Below the pieces are notes generated by a model. The model did not search any database, had not been told where the DNA came from, and saw nothing but the letters and a program-made list of their open reading frames with translations. A stretch of DNA of 64,000 nucleotides from positions 198,108 to 262,107 of the forward strand of contig NZ_JBBKTX010000002.1 in the NCBI RefSeq assembly GCF_044962685.1, given 5' to 3'. Both the position numbers and the translations under genes were made by a program. Shown one piece after another: positions 8,547 to 14,694 of this stretch. Source of the stretch: Oceanobacter antarcticus. GTDB taxonomy: Bacteria; Pseudomonadota; Gammaproteobacteria; Pseudomonadales; Oceanobacteraceae. Numbering within the stretch: the first letter of the stretch is position 1; the number at the start of each line of letters is the position of its first letter.

Positions 8547-8564
8547 ATCAGGGCTTGTCCTGAT
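8547..8564. terminator. Hairpin upstream of the DUF3577 gene (2), weak terminator-like
   Basis: ATCAGG-N6-CCTGAT followed by TTT. It could end the parM transcript or belong to the leader of the next gene. Confidence 0.35.
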
Positions 8565-8572
8565 TTTACTCA

Positions 8573-8601
8573 CCCTGCCGGGAAACACCTTCCCGCCAGG
8601 G
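8573..8601. repeat. G+C-rich leader hairpin upstream of the DUF3577 gene (3)
   Basis: CCCTGCCGGGAA-N5-TTCCCGCCAGGG: 12-bp arms with one mismatch. The ribosome site AAGGAGAAA and the ATG follow about 35 bases later. Confidence 0.5.
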
Positions 8602-8645
8602 AATCGTGTTCTCCGGCTTTCCATTATGTTCAAGGAGAAACTGTT

Positions 8646-9074
8646 ATGACCAGTAGACAAACTACCCCTGAAAAACCGAAGTATTTCGATCTTGATATCC
8701 ACGGCATCGGTTACCTCAACCGGGTTCGCGAAGTGACACCCGAGAATGGGTTCCCCTTTCTCAGTGTCACCATCGCAGCGCTACGAGGGCCAGCCGATAA
8801 CGTTCAGCACACGCATTTCGAGTGCGTGGTGGTGGGTGAAGAGGCGAAGGATCTGGTGCGTCAGCTAATGCCTGCGGTGGAAGCTGACTTTAAAGTCTTG
8901 GTGGGTTTCCACCTCAGTGATCTGCAAGCCGAAACCTTCATCTTCAAAAACGGTGATCGAGCCGGTACGACGGGCATCAGCCTGAAGTCCCGGTTACTGC
9001 GGTTCCAGTGGATCAAAGTCGAAGGTCAGCCCTTTCCGGCGCCGACGGCTGAGACCCACAACGCCGTAGCCTGA
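8646..9074 (+). CDS. STY4534-family (DUF3577) ICE replication-associated protein
   Basis: 142 residues from the ATG at 8646, with a strong AAGGAG 9 bases upstream; the upstream open frame has no ribosome site. Conserved DUF3577 features are YFDLDIHGIGYLNRVREV at residues 12-29 and the IAALRGPADNVQHTHFECVVVG strand region. The family is found only in conjugative elements; its fold suggests single-strand DNA or RNA handling, but this is not shown. It is the first of three genes with matching hairpin leaders. Confidence 0.8.
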   Translation: MTSRQTTPEKPKYFDLDIHGIGYLNRVREVTPENGFPFLSVTIAALRGPADNVQHTHFECVVVGEEAKDLVRQLMPAVEADFKVLVGFHLSDLQAETFIFKNGDRAGTTGISLKSRLLRFQWIKVEGQPFPAPTAETHNAVA

Positions 9075-9085
9075 CGACCAAATCT

Positions 9086-9107
9086 GATCGCATCTTGTGA
9101 TGCGATC
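9086..9107. repeat. Perfect hairpin upstream of radC (1)
   Basis: GATCGCATC-TTGT-GATGCGATC, 9-bp perfect arms with a four-base loop, 11 bp after the DUF3577 stop. Confidence 0.6.
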
Positions 9108-9117
9108 AATCTTTCAA

Positions 9118-9146
9118 CCCAGCGAGGGAGATTCTCCCTTGCTGGG
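9118..9146. repeat. Hairpin upstream of radC (2)
   Basis: The 13-bp arms CCCAGCGAGGGAG and CTCCCTTGCTGGG (one G-T pair) enclose a three-base loop. Confidence 0.6.
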
Positions 9147-9148
9147 CA

Positions 9149-9174
9149 GGTCTCCTCGACTCTTCAAGGAGACC
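9149..9174 (+). promoter_or_regulatory. Hairpin that sequesters the radC ribosome binding site
   Basis: GGTCTCCT-N10-AGGAGACC, perfect 8-bp arms. The 3' arm contains the radC Shine-Dalgarno (AAGGAG, 9166-9171) 7 bases before the ATG, so folding would block translation. Confidence 0.55.
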
Positions 9175-9178
9175 GCTC

Positions 9179-9694
9179 ATGGCTTCCAAATCCTCACCTT
9201 CCCGGGTGATTCCTAAAAACCGCTTTGCGGCCATTCGCATGGCGTCGTTGAACGATCCTGAAAAGCAATCCCTGCTGGAGCTGGCCTTTGCGATATTGCA
9301 GGACCTGCACCAGCCGGGCCTTGAGTTACCGAGCCCCAACCACACCCGTGATTACTTGCGGATGTTGTTGGCTGAACGCAAAGCGGAAGTCTTTGGTTGT
9401 GTGTACCTGGATAATCGGCATCGGGTAATCGAAGCCGCAGAGTTGTTCCAGGGAACCATTGATGGTGCCTCGGTGTACCCCCGCGTGGTGGTGCAACAGG
9501 CGTTGACGCTTAACGCGGCAGCGGTGATGTTTTTTCACAATCACCCGAGTGGTGTCGCCGAGCCCAGTCACGCGGACGAAGCGATTACCCGGCGCTTAAA
9601 AGAGGCGTTGGCACTCGTTGATATTCGTGTACTGGATCACTTTGTGGTCACGGTGGGGGAATCAGTTTCCTTCGCCGAACGCGGATTGCTGTAA
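9179..9694 (+). CDS. radC: RadC-type JAB/MPN metalloprotease-fold protein
   Basis: 171 residues. The JAMM motif is intact: His120 and His122 (FFHNHPSG), Ser130 and Asp133 (SHAD). It lacks the N-terminal helix-hairpin-helix of chromosomal RadC, as mobile-element versions usually do. The biochemical role of RadC is unsettled; element copies cluster with anti-restriction and ssDNA genes and are likely expressed just after transfer. The ATG at 9179 has AAGGAG 7 bases upstream, inside a stem (9149-9174). Confidence 0.9.
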   Translation: MASKSSPSRVIPKNRFAAIRMASLNDPEKQSLLELAFAILQDLHQPGLELPSPNHTRDYLRMLLAERKAEVFGCVYLDNRHRVIEAAELFQGTIDGASVYPRVVVQQALTLNAAAVMFFHNHPSGVAEPSHADEAITRRLKEALALVDIRVLDHFVVTVGESVSFAERGLL

Positions 9695-9708
9695 CGCCAT
9701 TTACTTAA

Positions 9709-9737
9709 CCCATTGGGGAGTCTTCTTCCCCAATGGG
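9709..9737. repeat. Perfect hairpin upstream of the DUF6573 gene (1)
   Basis: CCCATTGGGGA-N7-TCCCCAATGGG, perfect 11-bp arms, 14 bp after radC. Confidence 0.6.
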
Positions 9738-9746
9738 AAGGAGGTG

Positions 9747-9780
9747 CTCCCTGAATTTCTTAATTCATTTCTCCAGGGAG
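9747..9780 (+). promoter_or_regulatory. Stem that sequesters the DUF6573 ribosome binding site
   Basis: CTCCCTG (9747-9753) can pair with CAGGGAG (9774-9780); the 3' arm is the Shine-Dalgarno of the gene starting at 9788. This is the same design as at radC. Confidence 0.5.
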
Positions 9781-9787
9781 AAACCTT

Positions 9788-10213
9788 ATGAAAAATTCAG
9801 AGCACAAGTCGTTGGAAGATGTCTTCGGTCCTGTTGTCGCAAGTTACAGTCGTGCACAGGCTATCGAAGATGGTGTGCTGATCGATGTCACCGCTATGGC
9901 ACGTGAGGCTGGCTTCAAATGGCCAGTCGCACTTACCCATACCGCTTGGTGTGATTGCGTTGCCTGGACAGAGCGGGATAACCGCTTTCAAGTGCACCAG
10001 GACGAGTCTGGCCGTTTGTGGGACGTGCTGTTTATGGCGTTCTACGCCATTCGAACGGCTACTGCTCCTGGTGATCGGTTGCTGTTCTCGTTGTACCGCG
10101 TGCCGAAAGACGGGCATTCGACAGAAGCCGGCGAGGTGAGTTTGAAACTGATGGTTGGCCCCGGTGATGCCGGTGAACCGGTCGTCACGATCATGCTGCC
10201 CAGCGAAGATTAA
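9788..10213 (+). CDS. DUF6573-family mobile-element protein
   Basis: 141 residues. It matches the DUF6573 pattern seen on plasmids and ICEs: LEDVFGPVVASYSRAQAIEDGVLIDVTAMAREAGFKWPVALTHTAW, then a strand-rich half ending VVTIMLPSED. No catalytic residues stand out; function unknown. The ATG at 9788 follows AGGGAGAAACCTT. It is the third gene of the hairpin-leader set and is followed by about 840 bp of non-coding DNA. Confidence 0.75.
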   Translation: MKNSEHKSLEDVFGPVVASYSRAQAIEDGVLIDVTAMAREAGFKWPVALTHTAWCDCVAWTERDNRFQVHQDESGRLWDVLFMAFYAIRTATAPGDRLLFSLYRVPKDGHSTEAGEVSLKLMVGPGDAGEPVVTIMLPSED

Positions 10214-10371
10214 TGTCGCCGATCGAATCGGCTCCTTGCCCTGGCCACTTGGGATAAAGTGGCACCTCTTCTGCTCCCGCCTGCCGTTTCGCTTAATCCT
10301 GCTTTCAATCGAAAGTGCCAACACTGCATCAAACTGACGTTTTGCTTATGGTTCCACTGTAACCATGGGTC

Positions 10372-10389
10372 GAACAGATTTGTCTGTTC
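10372..10389. repeat. Hairpin in the non-coding region
   Basis: GAACAGA-TTTG-TCTGTTC, perfect 7-bp arms. Confidence 0.5.
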
Positions 10390-10400
10390 AACTGCCATGA

Positions 10401-10415
10401 CAGGTCGCAGACCTG
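10401..10415. repeat. Hairpin in the non-coding region
   Basis: CAGGTC-GCA-GACCTG, perfect 6-bp arms, 11 bp after the previous hairpin. Confidence 0.45.
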
Positions 10416-10438
10416 GCGTGGTGGTTGACGCGAACGAA

Positions 10439-10479
10439 GCCCTCGTCACTGCTTAGCGAAGCGGGGTAGTGACGAGGGC
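10439..10479. repeat. Nested cruciform in the non-coding region
   Basis: The outer 12-bp arms GCCCTCGTCACT and AGTGACGAGGGC are perfect. The 17-base loop holds a second hairpin, GCTT-AGCG-AAGC. It is the strongest structure in the region and a candidate nick-region or replication hairpin. Confidence 0.6.
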
Positions 10480-10980
10480 GGCGGAGCACGGAACGACAAC
10501 GGATTGCGCTCGGATTGATGCGTTCCCAGCGAGTTCGCTCTAACTATACTAGCGGCCAAGAAACGTAAACAGTTCCATACGCGGCCACGGCGGTAACGTG
10601 GATGAGGATTGTCGCCCTCGCCATCAAAAAATGGCAAAAACGGCAACGGCGCCAGCCGAGCTACTATGGCGCACAGCATCAGCTGCAGCTCATCTTCAAT
10701 GTTTCCTCAATAACAGGACGTTCGTCCTCGCTTCAATCTGGCTATCGCCACCTCAAACCCGGCTTGCAAGTAGCCGACTTCCAACGCGCCGTTTCATCGA
10801 CGGTTTCTTTCAACTCGCGGACCGATGGTTTCGCTCATTTAAAAGGAGGTGAAGTACTCACCATCGCAACTGACTCTTAGAGTCCATTGGTTTACCCGGC
10901 ACCATCTTCAGCAGAAGAGCAGCCAGGTTGCCTGCGACCAGGCTTATCAGGTCGAACGGGGAGTAGTGTCCCTTGACCCT

Positions 10981-11015
10981 TCCGCTTCGGCGGACCCAGT
11001 CAGGCTACGAGCCTG
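10981..11015. repeat. Two adjacent hairpins in front of the recombinase gene
   Basis: TCCGC-TTCG-GCGGA (10981-10994), a stable UUCG tetraloop if transcribed, then CAGGCT-ACG-AGCCTG (11001-11015). They end 39 bp before the ATG at 11055. Confidence 0.5.
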
Positions 11016-11054
11016 TGGTTGGTCAGAAACACTTACCAGACTGGAAAGTACACG

Positions 11055-11921
11055 ATGAGAGACCTGAACTACCAATTGAAACAGTTGTGCAAACGCAATC
11101 GTGATGGCAGTTACAGTACGCAAGCCAATCGAGCGCGCATACTTAACCAGATTGCCAATCAACTGCAGGAGATGGGGTATCGGCGCATGACTACCCGATC
11201 CCTGAAGCCGAAGCACGTGGACGCCCTGGTGAAACGATGGCTCAGCGAGGGTATGGCGGCCGGTACCATCAAAAACCGTATGAATTGCCTGCGCTGGTGG
11301 GCCGCCAAGGTGGATAGGCGCAATGTTATCGCCCGATCGAATGAGTTCTACGGCATTCCCGATCGGCAGTTCGTCAGTCAACACTCCAAGGCGGTGGTTG
11401 TCGGTAACGATGCGTTGAGCAGCGTTAAAGATGAGCATGTGCGAATGACTCTGGAGTTACAGCGCGCCTTCGGATTGCGCAGGGAGGAGGCGATCAAATT
11501 TATCCCAGCTTATGCCGACCAGGGTGATCACGTTCGCCTGAAAGCCAGCTGGACGAAAGGGGGCAAGACGCGGATCGTGCCGGTGCTCACTCAGGAACAG
11601 CGTGCCGTCTTGAATCGTGCCCACCGACTGGTGGGATCTGGTTCCCTGATTCCACCGCAGAAAACCTACATCCAGCAGCTGCGGACCTACGAACGTCATA
11701 CCACTCAGGCAGGTTTATCGAAACTGCATGGCCTGCGCCATGCGTATGCCCAGTCACGCTATCAGGCGTTGACCGGCTGGGCCTGTCCTGCGGCGGGTGG
11801 ACCGGTCGCAAACAGTTTAAGCATTGAGCAACGACAGCAGGACCATCAGGCACGACTCACCATCAGTCGCGAATTGGGCCACGCCCGCGAGCAGATCAGC
11901 GCTGTTTATTTAGGTCGATGA
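11055..11921 (+). CDS. Second tyrosine recombinase (integrase-domain protein)
   Basis: 288 residues from the ATG at 11055. The N-terminal core-binding domain (residues 1-95, TIKNRMNCLRWWAAKVDRRN) is followed by a catalytic domain with Arg (GLRREE), Lys (WTKGGKTR), His-x-x-Arg (LHGLRHAY), a late His (LGHAREQ) and Tyr four residues before the C-terminus (SAVYLGR), so all key residues are present. It resembles the 'integrase domain-containing' proteins of ICE leading regions, not the P4-type Int at the left end. It may resolve dimers or act on the adjacent repeats; that role is inferred. Confidence 0.8.
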   Translation: MRDLNYQLKQLCKRNRDGSYSTQANRARILNQIANQLQEMGYRRMTTRSLKPKHVDALVKRWLSEGMAAGTIKNRMNCLRWWAAKVDRRNVIARSNEFYGIPDRQFVSQHSKAVVVGNDALSSVKDEHVRMTLELQRAFGLRREEAIKFIPAYADQGDHVRLKASWTKGGKTRIVPVLTQEQRAVLNRAHRLVGSGSLIPPQKTYIQQLRTYERHTTQAGLSKLHGLRHAYAQSRYQALTGWACPAAGGPVANSLSIEQRQQDHQARLTISRELGHAREQISAVYLGR

Positions 11922-12035
11922 GTTTGGGTCGAGATGTCTCATGGATAAGCACGACACTCACCGAGTGGATTAACCATTCACGCCAGAAGATCACTTGGCG
12001 ATCATGATGCCATTCATCACGATTGAGGCCAAAAC

Positions 12036-12530
12036 ATGTCTCCGTTTAAACATCATGGAATCCCTCGTCTCCTAACGATAATGGTGTGCTGTTCTGGTGC
12101 TGCCGTCGGGAGCCATTCGGTAGTGGCGGCAGAGCGGCCCGTCACAACAATGACCACGCTGACCCAAACGGGTCGCTATTCCGTGATGGTCGCTCAGCCG
12201 ACCGCCGGGCAGCGGGATCTGTTATCGGTGACGAGAGCGATCACCATTCCAGGCGACATCGAAAGTGTGGGGGAGGCCTTCCACTGGATGTTGCGAGATT
12301 CCGGCTATCGCCTGGCGGCCGATGCTATGCTGTCGGAGGAAGCGAAAGCCATGCTGGCGCTGCCACTGCCAGCGGTGCATCGCCGCTTTGAGCCCATGCC
12401 ACTTCAAACCGTGATGGGACTTGTGATCGGTCCTGCTTTTCATCTCATCCAGGATCCCGTTCACCGCCTCATTGCATTCGAGCGTTGCGCGGATATTTCC
12501 GCCCCTAATGCGACGGGAGGTGCGCAGTAA
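12036..12530 (+). CDS. PilL-like conjugative transfer protein (TIGR03748)
   Basis: 164 residues with a hydrophobic signal segment (about residues 9-30, ending VAA). The rest matches the N-terminal PilL/TIGR03748 domain: RYSVMVAQPTAGQRDLLSVT, then a TonB/secretin N0-like fold (ESVGEAFHWMLRDSGYRL ... PLQTVMGLVIGPAFHLIQDPVHRLIAFE). It is expected in the periplasm as part of the transfer apparatus. It is the first gene of the transfer block and its stop overlaps the next start by one base. Confidence 0.82.
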   Translation: MSPFKHHGIPRLLTIMVCCSGAAVGSHSVVAAERPVTTMTTLTQTGRYSVMVAQPTAGQRDLLSVTRAITIPGDIESVGEAFHWMLRDSGYRLAADAMLSEEAKAMLALPLPAVHRRFEPMPLQTVMGLVIGPAFHLIQDPVHRLIAFERCADISAPNATGGAQ

Positions 12531-12757
12531 TGGAGGCCTTTGTCATTGCCATCGTTTTTGTTACCGCATGGGTTATGGGTGCTGAGTCCGGGCAGATTGA
12601 TCCGGAACCGCGTGCTGAAAGTGAGGCGGTTTCGATCGGCGATCAGATAGACGATCGAGAATGCTCCGTGCGTATTTGTGATCAGGAGTATCAGCTGATC
12701 ATTCAGCGCGATCTGACCGTGCCCGTCGACCAACAGGTCAATGAAGATGACCATTGA
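12530..12757 (+). CDS. Small membrane-anchored protein of the transfer block, unrecognised
   Basis: 75 residues with an N-terminal membrane segment (VIAIVFVTAWVMG), then an acidic soluble tail containing two Cys (ECSVRIC). It starts within the stop of the PilL-like gene (TAATG) and overlaps the following gene, which argues that it is translated. No family is recognised. Confidence 0.6.
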   Translation: MEAFVIAIVFVTAWVMGAESGQIDPEPRAESEAVSIGDQIDDRECSVRICDQEYQLIIQRDLTVPVDQQVNEDDH

Positions 12758-13565
12758 GCATCGCATGAGAAAACCTGCCATCGCATTGGTCGGGTTCTGT
12801 CTTTGCGTCACGTTGCCTGTTAACGCGGATACCCGACAGGCAGCGGAATCTCAATCTTCTAACACAGTGGCGATCAAGCAATCTGCGACAGAACGTATCG
12901 ACTCTCAGCCGTTTCGTGCTGACTCGTGGGGATTAGATGAGTCGGAATGGCAGCGTTACCAATCCTTGCTGCAGGGTATCCGGGGCAGCGTGAGTCCTGC
13001 GACCTTGTCACCCCTCGAAGTGCTGGGCATCCACGCCCGCAGTGCCGATGAACGTCGGCGCTACGCTGAACAGTGGGCAGTGATGATGCGTGACGATGCC
13101 GAACGCATCCTGGCGTTTCAGCGGGCTTACGACGACGCCCAGCGGCGTCTTTTCCCCAACGGTTTGTTGATCGATCCCGGTGTTGCAGCGTCCACCAAGC
13201 CGGATCAAGGTCTGGCTGGAAAATTCGTGTGGCAGTCGTCGGACCGGGTGTTGTTCTTTACCGATACCCAATGCCCGACCTGCGATGCGGTGCTGGAGCG
13301 ATTGGTCAGCCAGATCAAACAGTTCTCTGGCATCGATCTGTACCTGATCGATGTGTTTGCCGGTGAGGAATCCCGTATACGTGACTGGGCGGCCTCGAAA
13401 CAGATCGATCCACAATGGGTGAGTGAGCACAAGATTACCTTGAACATCGACGATGGTGCGCTAGGTAAGGTCTCCGCACATACGGGTCTGCAAGGACAAG
13501 ATTTGCCCGTACTGATACTGCGGCGGGATGATCGCTTGATGCCCTTGCCGCTATCACGATTCTAG
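12741..13565 (+). CDS. TIGR03759-family ICE protein, thioredoxin-like
   Basis: 274 residues; starts at 12741, 12747 or 12765 are all possible. A signal peptide (KPAIALVGFCLCVTLPVNA) precedes a helical region typical of TIGR03759 (WGLDESEWQRYQSLLQGIRGS, LSPLEVLGIHARSADERRRYAE). The C-terminal part has a thioredoxin-like fold with a CxxC pair (FTDTQCPTCDAVL, about residue 180) and a cis-Pro-like VLILRR segment. It is probably a periplasmic redox or scaffold factor for disulfide-rich transfer proteins (inference). Confidence 0.8.
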   Translation: MKMTIEHRMRKPAIALVGFCLCVTLPVNADTRQAAESQSSNTVAIKQSATERIDSQPFRADSWGLDESEWQRYQSLLQGIRGSVSPATLSPLEVLGIHARSADERRRYAEQWAVMMRDDAERILAFQRAYDDAQRRLFPNGLLIDPGVAASTKPDQGLAGKFVWQSSDRVLFFTDTQCPTCDAVLERLVSQIKQFSGIDLYLIDVFAGEESRIRDWAASKQIDPQWVSEHKITLNIDDGALGKVSAHTGLQGQDLPVLILRRDDRLMPLPLSRF

Positions 13566-13577
13566 CGGGCGCCGGTC

Positions 13578-14138
13578 ATGGTGAATTGGCCGATCATACC
13601 TTGTGTTATCGGTTTGCTGTGGTGGTCGACGGCCGCGCAGTCGCAATCCGTGCCAGTGGGGTATCAGCAAGTCGCGAGCGAATACGGCCTGCCTCCGGGC
13701 CTGCTCTACGCGGTGGCCTTGACCGAGAGCGGACAGAGCTCGCTCAGCGGTGGACAGTTCCGCCCCTGGCCATGGGCGCTCAATATTGATGGGGAAGGAC
13801 ACTATTTCCCGTCGCGCCAGATGGCATGGCAGACACTGGAGATGGTGTTGACAGAAACTAAAACCTCAGTGGATATCGGGCTGATGCAAATCAGTTGGCG
13901 TTACCACCGTTCAGTCCTGGGTTCATCCTGGCAAGCGCTGGATCCATACCACAACCTGCGTGTGGCCGCCGCGATCCTGCGCGACTGCTTCGTCGAACAC
14001 ACCCAATGGATTCAAAGCGCCGGCTGCTATCACGCACCCAACGATCCTGCCCGAGCTGATCGCTACGGTCAGCGGGTCAAGGCGCACTGGATGTGGTTGA
14101 ACGATACACCACAGGAGGTACGTCTTGAGAATCCATAA
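13578..14138 (+). CDS. Lytic transglycosylase of the transfer apparatus (VirB1-like)
   Basis: 186 residues with a signal peptide (VIGLLWWSTAAQSQS). The SLT fold carries the catalytic Glu in LLYAVALTESGQ (about residue 51), the PWALNIDG strand and the VDIGLMQISW motif. It opens the murein for the mating channel. The ATG lies 12 bp after the TIGR03759 gene and its 3' end overlaps the next gene by 14 bp. Confidence 0.9.
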   Translation: MVNWPIIPCVIGLLWWSTAAQSQSVPVGYQQVASEYGLPPGLLYAVALTESGQSSLSGGQFRPWPWALNIDGEGHYFPSRQMAWQTLEMVLTETKTSVDIGLMQISWRYHRSVLGSSWQALDPYHNLRVAAAILRDCFVEHTQWIQSAGCYHAPNDPARADRYGQRVKAHWMWLNDTPQEVRLENP

Positions 14139-14694
14139 ACAACGATCGTTGCCAGTCCTCGTGCTCGGGCTGGTCATGAACTCCTCCGTATTGGCTGAGC
14201 TGGCGGTGATTTATGACAGTGGTCAGACCCGACCCTTAGCGCCGTTACTCAGCCCACTTTTGTCGAAGAAAACTCAATCGACCGCCCCGGCTGAATCGAG
14301 CGACCACAATCCATCTTCAACGTCCTTGCTCGGTCCGGCGACTCTCGGCAATTTATTGCCCATACGTTCACCCGGATTGGTCGTAGGCGATACCGCCGAT
14401 AGCCAACTGAGTCCCGAAGCCCTGGCGCGTTTGGCGCAAGGGAATCCACGCCCCTTCTTTCTCATCGGCTCGGATGCGGTGTCAGTGCAATGGCTGGCGA
14501 CTCACCACGACACTCTCAGAGCCCTGGGTGCGGTGGGCATGTTGGTACAAGCCGATACCGAGGCGGATGTTCGACGGGTTGCTGAAGTGGCGCAGGACTT
14601 ATCCGTCACTCTGGGCTCCGGGAGTGATTTGGCCACCGCACTGGGTATTCATCATTACCCGGTATTGATTACCCGTGATGGCATCCGGCAATGA
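14125..14694 (+). CDS. TIGR03765 (PFL_4695) family ICE protein
   Basis: 189 residues. The start is a TTG at 14125, chosen because AGGAGGT lies 6 bases upstream. The signal peptide (LPVLVLGLVMNSSVLA) is followed by the family core AELAVIYDSGQTRPLAPLL and the C-terminal TALGIHHYPVLITRDGI, which resembles a thioredoxin-fold end. It is exported and its role in transfer is unproven. The stop overlaps the traD start (ATGA). Confidence 0.82.
   Translation: MRIHKQRSLPVLVLGLVMNSSVLAELAVIYDSGQTRPLAPLLSPLLSKKTQSTAPAESSDHNPSSTSLLGPATLGNLLPIRSPGLVVGDTADSQLSPEALARLAQGNPRPFFLIGSDAVSVQWLATHHDTLRALGAVGMLVQADTEADVRRVAEVAQDLSVTLGSGSDLATALGIHHYPVLITRDGIRQ

Larger units (their letters stand above)
10214..11054. 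other. Non-coding, hairpin-rich region (841 bp)
   Basis: No gene is convincing here. At least six inverted repeats are present: 10244-10263, 10372-10389, 10401-10415, 10439-10479, 10981-10994 (CCGC-TTCG-GCGG tetraloop) and 11001-11015. A strong AAAAGGAGGTGA at 10841-10852 looks like a ribosome site but has no ATG at the right distance; the short frames that use GTG there are unlike any protein. Candidate roles are the transfer origin, ssDNA promoters or a structured leader for the recombinase gene at 11055. Confidence 0.5.

Noticed and set aside
9797..10324. Long open frame on the minus strand opposite the DUF6573 gene
   Set aside because: It is antisense to a gene with a good ribosome site and family match, and its product has no recognisable domain.
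10602..10880. Two overlapping plus-strand frames of 84-92 codons
   Set aside because: No family match and no ribosome site; two frames are equally open, as expected of non-coding DNA.
10849..11058. GTG-started frame in the hairpin-rich region
   Set aside because: The GTG is part of the AGGAGGTG sequence itself, the product resembles no protein family, and it overlaps structured DNA and the recombinase start.
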